Shown here in pieces: positions 37,356 to 48,790 of a stretch of DNA of 64,000 bases. Source of the stretch: Delphinus delphis (lineage: Eukaryota > Chordata > Mammalia > Artiodactyla > Delphinidae). The stretch is taken from positions 7,369,501 through 7,433,500 of the forward strand of contig NC_082689.1 in the NCBI RefSeq assembly GCF_949987515.2. Direction: 5' to 3'. Position 1 is the first letter of the stretch, and each line of letters begins with the position of its first letter. The position numbers and the translations under genes were made by a program. Under the pieces are notes generated by a model. That model had not been told where the DNA came from. It did no database searches and saw nothing but the letters and a program-made list of their open reading frames with translations.

Positions 37356-37867
37356 GCAACCAGACACTCCAACCTGGAGAAGCAAAAGAGAGGCACAGAT
37401 CCAAAGCCCCCCAAAGGAACTAAACAGGGAGAGGCCCAGGAGCAGCTGCAGAAAAAGACTTCCCCTTCAAAAGCACTCCAGGGTCAGCATACTAGGAGGG
37501 TTACGTTATGATCTAATTTTTAGTTAAAATATCAGTAACAAACGTTAAAAAAATAAAAGTCTTCAAAATATTCTGAAGCAACGGAATTTTATATTAGCAA
37601 CATTTGCTTTAAGGCAAAACTCAAATTTAAGAACTCCGGAAGTCAGAAAGCAAGAGGCAAATAAATGGAGAGGAGAATGTGCATTCTAACTAGAGGCAAC
37701 AAGAAACTCTAAGTCAATTGTGTTGAAGCACAGCAGATAAAGGTCAAAGCTCTGGAATGAACTTAGAAAGGTAAGGAGCCAGAACATGCATGACCTGGTA
37801 GGGAGGCTAGGATAAGATGTTCTCCTTTCAACACCTGATGGAAAGCTACTGCAGGATTCTGTTTCTT

Positions 37868-37876
37868 GAGAGAGAA

Positions 37877-37919
<43 letters not shown>

Positions 37920-37981
37920 GAGAGGGAGGGAGGGAGGGAGGGAGGGAGGGAGAGTGTTTGTGTGTGTGCGTGCATGCGCGC

Positions 37982-38022
<41 letters not shown>
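37868..38022. repeat. Composite GA / GGGA / GT microsatellite
   Basis: Purine-only runs of GA and GAAA, then about seven GGGA units, then a short GT/GC alternating piece (GTGTGTGTGCGTGCATGCGC), then about 20 GA units. ORFs reading Arg-Glu or Ser-Leu repeats across it are artefacts. Confidence 0.95.
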
Positions 38023-38026
<4 letters not shown>

Positions 38027-38231
38027 ACAGACACAGGTACACAGGTATTTGAGTTTTGAAAAGATCATTATAGCTAGGTATGTAGTCTCTGACTCAGACT
38101 TCCCATTGCCATTTCAGTTAATTACTTTCAAGGAACTAGTTTCTTCTTCATTAGATGTAACATCTGTTTATAAAGAGAAGCAAGTGCTTCTGTGTCCACT
38201 ATGTGTTCTGGGTGAAGCATAAGGTACTTAC

Positions 38232-38398
38232 CATATGAGGAGGGGGAGCTGGTCCAGGAGAGAAAGGAACCCTTCCCCACATTTTCATGATATCACCAAG
38301 AGGTTGGAAGCTTTCATCACATGCTCTCTTCACCAACAAAGACATAGTGAAATAGCCCGCCTGAAACCATTCCGCCATCTCCTGATTATTGAAGGGAC
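38232..38398 (-). CDS. GIGYF2: GIGYF2 exon: second part of GYF domain
   Basis: Two bases plus 55 codons. It begins PFNNQEMAEWFQAGYFTMSL, completing the GP-F signature started in the previous exon, and continues LLVKRACDESFQPLGDIMKM and WGRVPFSPG. These are the GYF helix (MAEWFQAGYF) and the strands that shape the hydrophobic pocket for proline-rich ligands. It ends with the proline stretch PAPPPHM. Acceptor GTTGTAG, donor GTAAGT. The sequence looks the same as human in this domain. Confidence 0.97.
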
Positions 38399-39094
38399 CT
38401 ACAACAGCATTAATTAAACAGAAAGGCAGTAAGAATCCTTTCTAGCTCAAGAGGAAAAATATATTTCCGGGGTCTGCTCCTCACCCAGAGGTAACGATCT
38501 GTTTCAGGTGGCACCTATCAAATATCTTGTATAACATCTTAATTTATCACAAAAAGTGGTGAACAGGACTCAAACTAATAAAATACTATAGAAACAATTT
38601 AGAAATAAGCCTATGTCTACACATCCCAATTTCTCAGCAGTGTTTTAATTATTTTAAGGAGCATAATTGTCTCCAACTCACTCAATCTCTAAAGTTCTTT
38701 TGTCAGAAAAGCATAACACTAAAAAGCGTTAGTGTTTGTTAGACTTTGTAGCACAGAGAAATAAATATGAAGGGCTGAATATCCTCTTCTCTAATTTTCA
38801 TTTTCTGTTAGAGTCTACTGGAGGTTAGGCAAAATATAAACAATAATGAATTAAATTAAGAAAAATCGTAATTTATTTATCTAGGTAAGACTAAATCTGG
38901 CCTTGGTAAGGGAAAAAAACAACCTAACAATCTCTAGATGTTTTACAATAAGAAATAACCGAGTATTTTATACATAAAATTAACAAACTCACTATCAATA
39001 ACCATTGATTCAGCAGCTATTTACTGAACACCAGTCACACAGGTCCAGGCAGGAAGATACAGCAGTAAACAAAACCAAGCCCTGGAACTTCCAC
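38399..39094. other. Intron segment, mostly unassigned
   Basis: AT-rich sequence with one recognisable piece at about 39000-39090, a minus-strand L2-type 3' fragment (CAGCTATTTACTGAACACC, GATACAGCAGTAAACAAAAC). Confidence 0.4.
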
Positions 39095-41320
39095 CTCTGG
39101 GAAGGTGGAGTAGATGTACTTCTCCCTGCTCCTCCTGCCAAATACAACTAAAAACCCTGGACATTACATACAAAACAAACAAACAAAAAGACTCCTAAAG
39201 GTAGAGAGAAGGCAGCAGACTGACTAGAGGCCTTGGAGCCTGAGGAACCAGCTGGTGGTGAATTCCCTGGGTTTTCATTTTACCTCACACTTCCCAAATT
39301 TGGAGCTGAAGAAGTGAGCAACAAGAAACATGGCCCAATAAATACAATTGAAAACATGACCCAATTACAGGCTATCTACAAGAAAGTCACTTAAAATATA
39401 ACAATATAGGCAGGTATAAAATGAAAGGATAGAAAAAGATATATCCAACAAACATTAATCAAAAGAAAGCTGAAGTGGTTGTATTAGTATTTAATAAAGT
39501 AGGCTTCAGAGCAAAGAAAATTACCAGAGACAGAGAGGGACATTGTATAATAATAAAGGGTCAATCCACCAAAATGCATGCACCAAACAACAAAACTGCA
39601 AAATATGTGAAGCGAAATCTGATAGCTGAAAAGAGACACAGAACAGATCCACAAGTTGAAGAATTCAACGAGAACAACTGATAGAACAACTAGACATAAT
39701 CAGAAAGACTACAGAATTCAACACCACATCAACCAATAAGATCTAACTGACATTTACAGAACACTCCAAAGATAGCAAAATACCTGGAGAATTATACCAA
39801 ACATTTAAAGAATTAACATACTGTGACAAAAGTATGGATGTTTCTCAAAAAACTAAAAACAGAAGTACCATGTAACCTAGCAATTCCATTCCTGGGTATA
39901 TACATCAAAAAAACAAAACAAAACAAAAACACTAATTCGAAACACACTCCCCTATGTTTACAGAAGCATTATGTACAATCGCCAAGATATAGAAGCAACC
40001 TAAGTGTCCATCAACACTTAGAATAAACGGATAAAGACAATGTGGTATATACATATATAATGGAATGCTACTCAGCCATAAAAAAAAGAATGAAATTTTG
40101 CCATTTGCAACAACGTGGATGGACTGGTGAAATAAATTAAAGAAAGACAAATACTGTGTGATATCGCTTACATGTGGAATCTAAAAAATACAACTAGTAA
40201 ATATAACCACAAAGAAACAGACTCACAGACATAAAGAACAAATTAGTGGTTACCAGTGGGAAGAAGGAAGGGGAGAGGGGCAATATAGGGGTAAGTAAGA
40301 GGTACAAACTATTTAAAAGAACCACACACACACACATACACACACACACAGAATTAACACCAATTCTAAACAATCTTTTCCATAAAATAGAAGGGGAGGA
40401 AATAAGTGACAGTTCATTTTATGAAACTAATATTACCCTGATACCAAAACCAGACAATGAGAATACCAAAAAAAAAAAAAAACCCCAAAAAACTACAAAA
40501 TATCCTTTAGGAACAGAGACACAAAAATCCTTAACAATATAGTACTAAGATTCAGCAATATATAAAAAGAATTACACAGCATGACCAAATGGAGTTTATT
40601 CCAAGGATGCAACTGGTTCAAAATTCAAAAACTAGTCAATGTAATCTACCATATTTAACTGGTTAAAGAAAAATCACATGATCATATCAACAGAGGCTGA
40701 AAAGGCATTTGACAAAATCCAGTATCAGATCATGGTAAAAGCTCTCAAAATAAAGGTTACTTCCTTAACTTGATAAACAGTACCTACAAAAACTCAACAG
40801 CTAACATTACCACTTAATTATTATTAAAGTTTCCCCTAAGATAGGAAAGTAGGATAAACAAAGCAAGTATGTCAGCTCTCACCCCTCTTATTCAACACAG
40901 TGTTGGAACACACAGTAACGCAACAAAAGGAAATAAGAGGCATACATATTGGAAATGAAAAAATAAAACTGTCCCTATTTGCAGATGACAATAATAATGT
41001 CTACACAGAAAAGCCTATGGACTCTAATGAAACAACTCCTAGAACTAATAAGTGAGCTCAGCAATGTCAGAATAGACAAACATCTAAAACTCAATTCTAT
41101 ATAGTAGCAGTGAACAGATACTGAAATATATACTATTGCTCAAAAAAATCATATACTTAGGTATACATTCATCAAAACATGTACAGAATCTATGCTGAAA
41201 ACCACACAGTGCTAATGAAAGAAATCAAAGATCTAAATAAACTGAGAGACATACTATGTTCATGGATGGGAAGATTCAACATGGTAAAGATGTCAATTCT
41301 CTTCAAAATTATATAGAGGG

Positions 41321-41600
41321 GGCTTCCTTCCCTGGTGGCGCAGTGGTTAAGAATCCACCTGCCAATGCAGGCGACACGGGTTCGAGCCCTAGTCCGGGAA
41401 GATCCCACATGCCACAGAGCAACTAAGCCCGTGTGCCACACTACTGAGCCTGCGCGCCGAGAGCCCGTGCTCCGCAACACAAGAAGCCACCGCAATGAGA
41501 AGCCTGTGCACTGCAACAAAGAGTAGCCCACACTCACCACAACTAGAGAAAAGCCTGCACGCACCAACAAAGACCCAACGCAGCCAAAAATAAAATACAT
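41321..41600 (+). mobile_element. CHR SINE, long class
   Basis: Head with a duplicated TTCC (CTTCCTTCCCTGGTGGCGC), B box GGGTTCGAGCCC, central block and AAATAAAATAC tail. The flanks TTATATAGAGG and TGATATAGAGG form the target duplication. Confidence 0.91.
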
Positions 41601-41842
41601 TAAAACAAAATGATATAGAGGTTTAACATAATCCCTATTAAAATTTCTGCAAGATTTTTGGTAAATATAGACAGGATTATTCAAAAATTTATATGGAAAA
41701 GCAAATTAGAAAAACTAAATGCTCTTTTGATAAGAGGAACCAGTCTACCCAATTTCAGGACTTACTCTATAGCTATAGTAACCAAGACTACATAGTATTG
41801 GCTGGAGGGACAGACACAACGATCAAATAAAGAACCCAGGGA

Positions 41843-41968
41843 ATTTCATGGCAGTCCAGTGGTTAGGGCTCTGCGCTTCCACTGCAGTGGGGCATGGGTG
41901 CAATCCCTGGTCAGAGAACTAAGATCCCATAAGCCGTGCAGCATGGCCACAAATAAAAAAAAAAAAAA
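41843..41968 (+). mobile_element. Older tRNA-derived SINE (CHR-like, short body)
   Basis: GGCAGTCCAGTGGTTAGGGC, CTGCGCTTCCACTGCAGTGG, GCAATCCCTGGTCAGAGAAC and GCAGCATGGCCAC plus oligo-A. The flanks AAGAACCCAGG and AACGAACCCAG are the duplication. Confidence 0.85.
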
Positions 41969-42377
41969 AAGAATAACGAACCCAGAAATCGACCAACACA
42001 AATATGCTCAACTAAACTTTGACAAAAGTATAAAAACAATTCAGGAGAGGAAAGACAGACTTTTCAACAAAAGGTCCCAGAACAACTGGACATCCATAGG
42101 CAAAAAAAATAAACCTTGACCTAAGTGCCATACCTTATATAAAAATTAACTCAAAATGGAACACCAACTTAAGTGTAAAACATAAAGCTATACATTTTTT
42201 CGGGAAAAAACCTTTGGGATGTGAAGCTCAGCAAAGAGTTCTTAACACCCAAAGCACAATCCATAAAAGAAAAAAACTGATCAATTGCATTTCATCAAAA
42301 TTTAAAACTTTTGCTCTGTTAAAGACTGTTCAGAGTCTGTTCTGAATCTTGACTGTATCAATATGTCAATATCCTGG

Positions 42378-42746
42378 GGCTTCCCTGGTGGTGCAGTGGT
42401 TGGGAAACTGCCTGCCAATGCAGGGGACACGGGTTCAAGCCCTGGTCCGGGAGGATCCCACATACCGCAGAGCAGCTGGGCCTGTGCGCCACAACTGCTG
42501 AGCCTGCGCTCTAGAGCCCGTGAGCCACAACTACTGAGCCCGTGAGCCACAACTACTGAGCCTGTGTGCCACAAGTGCTGAGGCCCGCGTGCCTGGAGCC
42601 CGTGCTCCACAATGAGAGAGGTCACTGCAATAAGAGGCCCAGGCACCATGACAAGCAGTGGCCCCCGCTTGCCACAACTGGAGAGGGCCCGCGTGCAGCA
42701 ATGGGGACCCAACACAGCCAAAAATAAATAAAATTTAAAAAAACCC
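42378..42746 (+). mobile_element. CHR SINE, long class, with internal duplication
   Basis: Full-length copy with target duplication AATATCCTGG on both sides. The block GAGCCACAACTACTGAGCC occurs twice in tandem at about 42520-42560, with a third similar unit, making the copy longer than its siblings. Confidence 0.92.
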
Positions 42747-42758
42747 AAAATATCCTGG

Positions 42759-42895
42759 ATGTAGTATTGTTTTACAGTTTTGTCAGAGGTTACCACTGGA
42801 GGAAACTGGGTAAAGGGTACATGGAATCTCTATATTATTTCTTACAACTGCCTGTGAAGCTATAATTATCTCAGAGTAAATTAAATTAAAACACA
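42759..42895 (+). mobile_element. Old L1 3' end
   Basis: GGAAACTGGGTAAAGGGTAC, TCTATATTATTTCTTACAAC and AGCTATAATTATCTCAGAG are the known 3' end of old L1M elements. It continues the composite at 39095 beyond the SINE. From 42895 to 43696 I see only L2-like scraps (ATGCTATGAAGAAGAATAAA). Confidence 0.6.
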
Positions 42896-43696
42896 CACCT
42901 GTATATGTTTTAATTACAACAGATTCTACAGGCATGTGAAGAGATCATGAACAAATATATACAGTGCCAGGTAGTGACAGATGCTATGAAGAAGAATAAA
43001 GCAGGGTAGGGGGACCGAGGATAGAAAGAGAATAATGATGTTAGAGAGAGGTCACAGGCTGTACTTGGTAAAACATTATCATGAAACTGACACTAACAGA
43101 GTGAACAACGAATTTCAGGTTATAAGCAAAAACTTAAAAAGCAGAAATGAAAAATCAACCAAATGTCCTTCACAGCATTCTCTCTCCATTCTAATCTAAC
43201 ATGCACCATACACATATTTTAAGCAATCAGTTTATAATATGGTACTCTTTTTTCAGATATTTTACATAGTTCTTCATCATTTATGATATCAACTCCACTT
43301 CAGTGAAACATTCAACCAATGTTTTCCAAGATGGCTGCCATCATCTTTTTTTATGGCTGGGAGACTGAAATACAGTGAATGTACGAAACTCAACTGCCTA
43401 GTTAATACCTGACATGCCAGAAATGAGGATGTCTTAAGCATACTGTTTACAACCCTATCATATTAGTCATCACATTCTGCCTTGTATTCAAATTGTTTTC
43501 ACTAGACTCCCTCCCATCACTGAAACTGTAAAGTACGATGGAGGGAACCTATAAACAAGCCTTCTATATATGAAGAAAGCCGGTAGCACTGACTTCTGTT
43601 CTACTAGTATACAAATTAACGTTAAATAATTACCATCCTACAGAATCTGGAGGTAATGGCATACTGCTGTACATAAAGTAGAATGGAACAACCTAC

Positions 43697-43856
43697 CTTG
43701 AATTTCTCCCTGAGGATCTTTGTAATACCACTTCTGCATTGCTTCATGCATCAATGGAATTGAGACTCCCTTAGCTCTGTGCTCTTGCAGTTTTGATGCC
43801 AGTCTCTCATCATCTAGTGCACTGTCTTGTAGATAAGCCACCATCTTCTCAGCTTG
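43697..43856 (-). CDS. GIGYF2: GIGYF2 exon: first part of GYF domain
   Basis: 53 codons plus one base: QAEKMVAYLQDSALDDERLA, then SKLQEHRAKG, VSIPLMHEAM, QKWYYKDPQGEIQ. The KWYYKDPQGEIQG-PF motif is the GYF signature, with the aromatic residues that clamp PPG-phi peptides. It is cut by an intron inside the glycine codon and completed at 38398. Acceptor CCCTTAG, donor GTAGGT. The 5.3 kb intron inside the domain is full of L1 and SINE sequence. Confidence 0.97.
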
Positions 43857-44838
43857 CTAAGGGAAAAATTAAAAAATGAATTGTGGAAACAAATGATGCT
43901 AAATTAATACCTGTACATATAAAAATTGTCTGCCTTTTTTGGACTACTTGATCTGTGAGAGGCATTGTACAAATAACGCAGCAGGCAACAATTTAATTCG
44001 TCCAACATGCCATGAAATAGGTACTATCCCCATTTTACAGAGGGGGAAACTAAGGCTCAGAGGGTGTCAAGTCTTGCTCAAGGTCTCAAAATTATTAAGC
44101 AAACCCAAATGAGACTGAAACACAAGCTGGTATGGATCAAAGCCCAAGCTTCTAATCAACACACTTTAAGAGTGCCATTTAGACAAATAAACAATCCTAA
44201 GTTATACAAACTAAACCTATAAAAAACATGAGCATTAACAGATCAAAAGGTTCAATTAAAACAATTACAAATAAAATCTTTTACAAGTTTTACTAAGACA
44301 CTGTTCCCTTTCTTCCTTTCTTCAACATTTCCTGCCACCAACCACTCCACCCTGAAGAAAAAAGAATTTCTTTTGTAGAAAGCAAGTTATCATTTACTTT
44401 ACATATAAACAATAGTATATAAAATCTTAGGGAACTCTAGAGACATGAATACGATGGTAATATCCTGAGAGTTTAACTATTTTCCCTGTTACACTTTAGG
44501 CAAAAAATAGAAGACACAGTGCCTATCCACAGCTGCCTTGTATTCGCCATTTTTGGCATTCCATTAATTTCCAAAAAGAAAAAAGAAAAGCAAACAGCTA
44601 AGGGCAACCTCAGAAGAGCAAAAAATAACCTGATATAATGACTCTACACAGCAGAAACTTAAAAGCATTAAATGATCTGAAAGACAAGTACTCATAAAAA
44701 TAAATACTAGACATAAAAACAACATTTTCAGTACACAAAACCTAGTGCACAAAAATTCCATTTCTGAATATTCATTTAATGCTTTTCAATGTTTATGGCA
44801 GTTCGAGAGGGAAAAAAAAAGGATTACGTGATTTGTAC
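43857..44838. other. Intron with one MIR
   Basis: 43950-44160 is a minus-strand MIR (CCCATTTTACAGAGGGGGAA, AAGGCTCAGAGG). The rest is unassigned. Confidence 0.55.
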
Positions 44839-45035
44839 CTGCTCCAAATGTTTGAGACCCTCTTCATCATCTGGCTCTGTGGAAACACTGCCCATACCAG
44901 GAGCACCTACGACTGGTGTTTCAACTGGCTGGAGGGCAGGACTAGGATTGGGAACAGGAGGTGGAAGGATGAGAAGAGGAGAGGCTGTATCTGAAGGAAT
45001 CTGTGACAGGGGCTGCTGGACACCAGGAACCATTT
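44839..45035 (-). CDS. GIGYF2: GIGYF2 exon: proline-rich and acidic linker
   Basis: Two bases plus 65 codons: MVPGVQQPLSQIPSDTASPL, then LILPPPVPNPSPALQPVETP and VVGAPGMGSVSTEPDDEEGL, ending KHLEQ. A disordered proline-rich part is followed by an acidic patch just before the GYF exon. Acceptor TTCCTCTAG, donor GTACAA (weak). The in-frame ATG at its start is internal to the protein and not a start codon. Confidence 0.96.
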
Positions 45036-48035
45036 CTAGAGGAAAAAAATGTAGACAGATAAAAATCCTTTAAAATATAGAGACTCTTATGAAAAATAAC
45101 TATCAAGTCGGGCAGCTTACTAAATGGGCTCAACAGATACGTGAACCGTGTCATGAACACTGCTGCTACTTCTTATGGAGAAGTGTAGTATTTTTCCCTA
45201 GAATGACAGAAAAACCTGCATAGGATGACAACAAATAAGATTAAAAGGTATCCAGAAAGGCCTTTTACAGTGCCAACCTGTATCACTAGAGCATCTACCC
45301 AATAGTTATAGGTCTACCTCCTGAAAACAAACAGAATCAGTCCAATCCCTTCCTTACATCATGTCTCTGAATAGGAAAGACAATTTAAACAGCACTGCAA
45401 ATCTCCTCGAAGATGCCACATCTCAGCATAAAACCCTTTATTAAAAATATCTGCAATTATTTTGACTAAGTACCTATTTCAAGTTATTATTAACATAATT
45501 CAATGCCACACCTTTTGTAGGATAACAAAAAGCTCTCAGAGTCTACCCATACAGTGCAGGAGGTTCTCTGCAATAAGAATAAAGACTGCGAAAGAGGTTG
45601 TGTCTTGGTTCCTATTTCTAACCTCTCAGCATGCAGGTTCTTAAGAAGGAAAGGGAGATGGAAGTAATTAGATACAGTTGCAGTTTCCCCTTTGAAACCT
45701 TGTTTGTTCAATTACAGATAGCTTCTGCAAATTCCTGTTCCTCTCACTCTATCCTTTCTTTGCCAAACTTAACAGGACAGCCTATACAACCTGTCTCTAC
45801 CTCGCCACCAACCACACGCTACAACGTGACTTGCACTCCCAAGCCCCCAGAAAAGCTTCTCTCCCAAAGATAAGCAGTGACCCAAAGTCCCCAAATCCAA
45901 CAGCTCCTCCTAGTCCCCGTCACCTAGCCTTAGTCTGACATTATCTTCCCAATTCTAAACTGGAACATTCTCCTTCCTTCATTTTCCTGCACTCTATTCT
46001 TGCCTCTGAAGATTTTTCTCTGGCTTCTCTATCTACCCTCTGAAAGTAGGAAATATCCATGTTCTATTCTCAGTCCAATTTGTCTCACCCCTAACAAGTG
46101 TAATCTTTTAAATTTTCATTCTCTCTGGCCCTAAACTCTTCCCATTGAGCTGCAGTCCCCTCACTCAGAAATGCTCTCTGGCCATCGCTATCTAATTTCT
46201 CATCAACACCTCAGACTCAATGTTCATAACTGAATTTGTTCTCTCCTCTCCCAAATGTGCTCCTCAACTTCCACTCTTTTTCTGCTAAGGATACCATAAT
46301 CCTCTCAGGCACCTCACTCATCTTTGACTCTTCCGTCTTCTTTGCCCTGATATACAACAGTAACCATGTCCTGCCAATTTCTACTTTGAAATCTCATCTG
46401 CCACTACCTCCCTTTACAAGTGCACTGCCTACACCACAGTGACTGCTCAGGGCACCAACAGGTCACAGAGCAGCCCATCTGTCATCACAACCTACCCTAC
46501 ACAGAGAGCTGTCAAGTATATGTTCCAACCGTGTTTCCCACCAGCCTCCTTTTCACACCTCATAATTCATGTAAATAAAAACAGGAGCTGATTCCCTGCC
46601 CATACCTGGATCAGTCCTACTTCCTCACTGTAGCTTTCACTGCTACCTAGTACTGGAATGCCCTCTCCTAATTCATCCAGCTACACCTACCTCCAAATTC
46701 TACTTATTATTCCAAGACAAGCTCAAAGACACCTGATTCCTGAAGCATTCCAGGAGTCTGCCAATCATAAATTCCTATCATTACTTTTCGTCCTAGGTTA
46801 CTGATATACACATGCTTTATTTCCCCCAGAGACTATAAATCCAGAATTTCCATCTTTAATGCCACCTATGCAGCTTTCCCAAAATATACATGTCTAGACC
46901 CCACCCTAAAATCTCCTGGAGTAAGGCCCCAGGCATGTACATTTAACAGTATGAACCACAAGTAATTTGGGGCGGGGGTGGGGGGACACATCATAATTGA
47001 AAAATGAAAGAGGTCTCAAAACATACAAGTCCCATGGTGCCTTGTATATACAGTAGAGATTCAAATACTTGAATTCATTCATTCAGCTTTATGATAGACA
47101 TAAAAAACTGAAAAACAAAAAATCCTTGGTTCAAGCTATCAAAATAGTATTTACTGGGCAAAAAAGAGAATAAACAGATCTTTATAATATTGTATTGCTA
47201 TGTTAGAAACAGTGCTGGTTGTTTAAGAAGAAAGAGAAGACACCTAACCTAGCTTGGGAACTTGGGGTGGGAGAGTTTTAGGCACAGAGAAAAGCATATG
47301 CTAAGGCACAAAGGCAAGAGAACAAGGCACATTTCAGGACCTAACAGGCTGTGAAGCTGGTGAATAGAGTACAAAGTAGAGAGAGATGGTGCTGAAACTG
47401 TACAGAGGGAGGCAGATGCCAGGTCATGCAAGGTCTCTTAGGCCATGTTAAAGGGGGTGAATTTTTATGATGAATAAATCAATTCACCTTTCAATATCAG
47501 GCATTATACTGTCATTTTATGTCCAAGAAGAAACATGGGAATGAACATTAATATTACCTACTAAGGTATATGAGCAACTTAAAATCAATATAATGACATT
47601 GGAGAAGGAGATACACTTTAAGCTTATTCTCCAGTAAAGGTGATGGACTTGCACAGATTCATCTTGGCCTCTTTCGAAACAATGGCATTCTGGTGTGTCA
47701 TCTGGATGCACATATAGCCATTACATAAAAGGAATCTGATATGGGAATCAAACTACCACAGAGGATCCCAAACTCAGTTTGTTTGACTGATACCAGGGTG
47801 GCTATAACATAGCACCCTAGGAAATGATACTTCTGCTTCTAACTCTGTTTTGATGAATTCTGAGATAGATACACAGGGGAAGCAGTGTTTGAGAAGGTTT
47901 ACTGGTAAAATAATCTATTCCAATAATTTACCACTAGAAGCAGTTCAGAGAGGCATAAACAGAAGCCTCTCTTATCGGTGATCACTGGCCCCAGCAAAAT
48001 CCAAGTTTGGCTTGTTGCCTCTCATAAATACATAC
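45036..48035. other. Intron rich in L2-type sequence
   Basis: About 45760-46800 is a long pyrimidine-rich plus-strand L2 region (for example TTCCTCACTGTAGCTTTCAC). About 47250-47460 resembles a reverse-oriented L2-like repeat (AGATGCCAGGTCATGCAAGG, TCTCTTAGGCCATG). The ORFs there are not genes. Confidence 0.45.
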
Positions 48036-48224
48036 CGTCCCCCCTGCTGGGTACTTTGGTTGATAGACTATTTTCTGTCCGACTCTCTTCTTCAGCTTTT
48101 TCCATTTGCTCAGTTTTGGGTTCCTCTTTCCTCTCAAACTGTGGTGCCTCCTGAGGCTGATGGTCTGAAGGAGTGCCTGGTCTAGCAGATGAGGTGGAGG
48201 TTTGGGGGGTTTCCTCACTAGCTT
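48036..48224 (-). CDS. GIGYF2: GIGYF2 exon: disordered S/T/E-rich linker
   Basis: Two bases, 62 codons, one base: ASEETPQTSTSSARPGTPSD, then HQPQEAPQFERKEEPKTEQM and EKAEEESRTENSLSTKVPSR, GD. It is low complexity, with several S/T-P sites, and is among the more diverged exons from human by eye. Acceptor ATGTTACAG, donor GTATGT. It is separated from the next upstream exon by an intron of only 93 bp. Confidence 0.95.
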
Positions 48225-48317
48225 CTGTAACATGACATAATCTTAAATTAACAACTTAGGAAACTTTTAGTTTGATTTTTTTTTTTTTTTAAAGTGAAGG
48301 ACAAAAATGAGCCTTAC

Positions 48318-48480
48318 CAACTCCTACTCTGTCTGTCTTTTCTCCTTCCTTCTTATTTGTCTTATCGGGTTCTTTGGCTTCTTCATTATGGCTACCTTCA
48401 GAGTCAGAGCATTCCTCCCCTTCTTCTACAGGCCGGAAGTCCATCTCCTGCTCTTCTGGGATAGGCTCTTTCTGTACTTT
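48318..48480 (-). CDS. GIGYF2: GIGYF2 exon: acidic linker
   Basis: 54 codons plus one base: KVQKEPIPEEQEMDFRPVEE, then GEECSDSEGSHNEEAKEPDK, TNKKEGEKTDRVGV. Strongly acidic, with likely CK2-type SDSE sites (pattern only). Acceptor CTTGCTACAG, donor GTAAGG. It sits between two very short introns (92 and 93 bp), so exons at 48036, 48318 and 48573 form a compact block. Confidence 0.96.
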
Positions 48481-48572
48481 CTGTAGCAAGAAAATTAAGC
48501 CAAAGATTAACAGCATATTTGGATTTGGAAGAAGGTCAGTACCTGTCATAATATTTGAAACAAATTTCTTAC

Positions 48573-48790
48573 CTTTAGAGACAGGAATGCTCCAGATGAG
48601 TCAAATGTGCCCATTTCTTCTTCAGCATCCTCTAAGCACCATTCAGGCAAGCTATCCCTGTCATCATCTATGCTTCCACTGCCAGAGCGCACCCTTCGGT
48701 AACCCCGTTCATCATCCCGATCTCGAAAGTCAAACTCAAACCTTCGCCGTCGTTCCATGTGTTCCCGCCAGCCTGCAGAACGAGGGCCAT
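48573..48790 (-). CDS. GIGYF2: GIGYF2 exon: R/D-rich region and probable DDX6-contact motif
   Basis: Two bases plus 72 codons: GPRSAGWREHMERRRRFEFD, then FRDRDDERGYRRVRSGSGSI, DDDRDSLPEWCLEDAEEEMG and TFDSSGAFLSLK. The stretch LPEW...EEMGTFDSSGAF matches what is known of the GIGYF segment that binds the helicase DDX6/Me31B (a tryptophan-containing helix followed by a phenylalanine element). That assignment is from family knowledge. Acceptor TTCATCCCAG, donor GTAAGA. Confidence 0.96.

Larger units (their letters stand above)
36267..38231. other. Intron segment with tandem repeats
   Basis: Mostly AT-rich unassigned sequence. It holds a 16 bp unit repeated three times at 37309-37355 and a large GA/GGGA/GT composite at 37868-38022. 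The flanks of the latter (ACCTGGTAGGGAGGCTAGGA, AAGATCATTATAGCTAGG) resemble an L2-like reverse-oriented repeat. Confidence 0.5.
39095..42377 (+). mobile_element. Old L1 composite with ORF2 remnants
   Basis: 39095-39360 resembles an L1 5' region. 39360-39785 and 40330-42330 are ORF2 pieces (for example ATCATATCAACAGAGGCTGA, TTTGCAGATGACAATAATAA). 39790-40310 is an L1 3' portion (ATGTGGTATATACATATATA) lying between them, so more than one copy or a rearrangement is present. All frames are broken. Two SINEs are inserted. Confidence 0.65.

Noticed and set aside
37686..38222. ORFs of Ser-Leu or Arg-Glu repeats
   Set aside because: Pure microsatellite translation.
44942..45160. Minus-strand ORF overlapping the 44839 exon
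   Set aside because: Out of frame with GIGYF2 and running into the intron.
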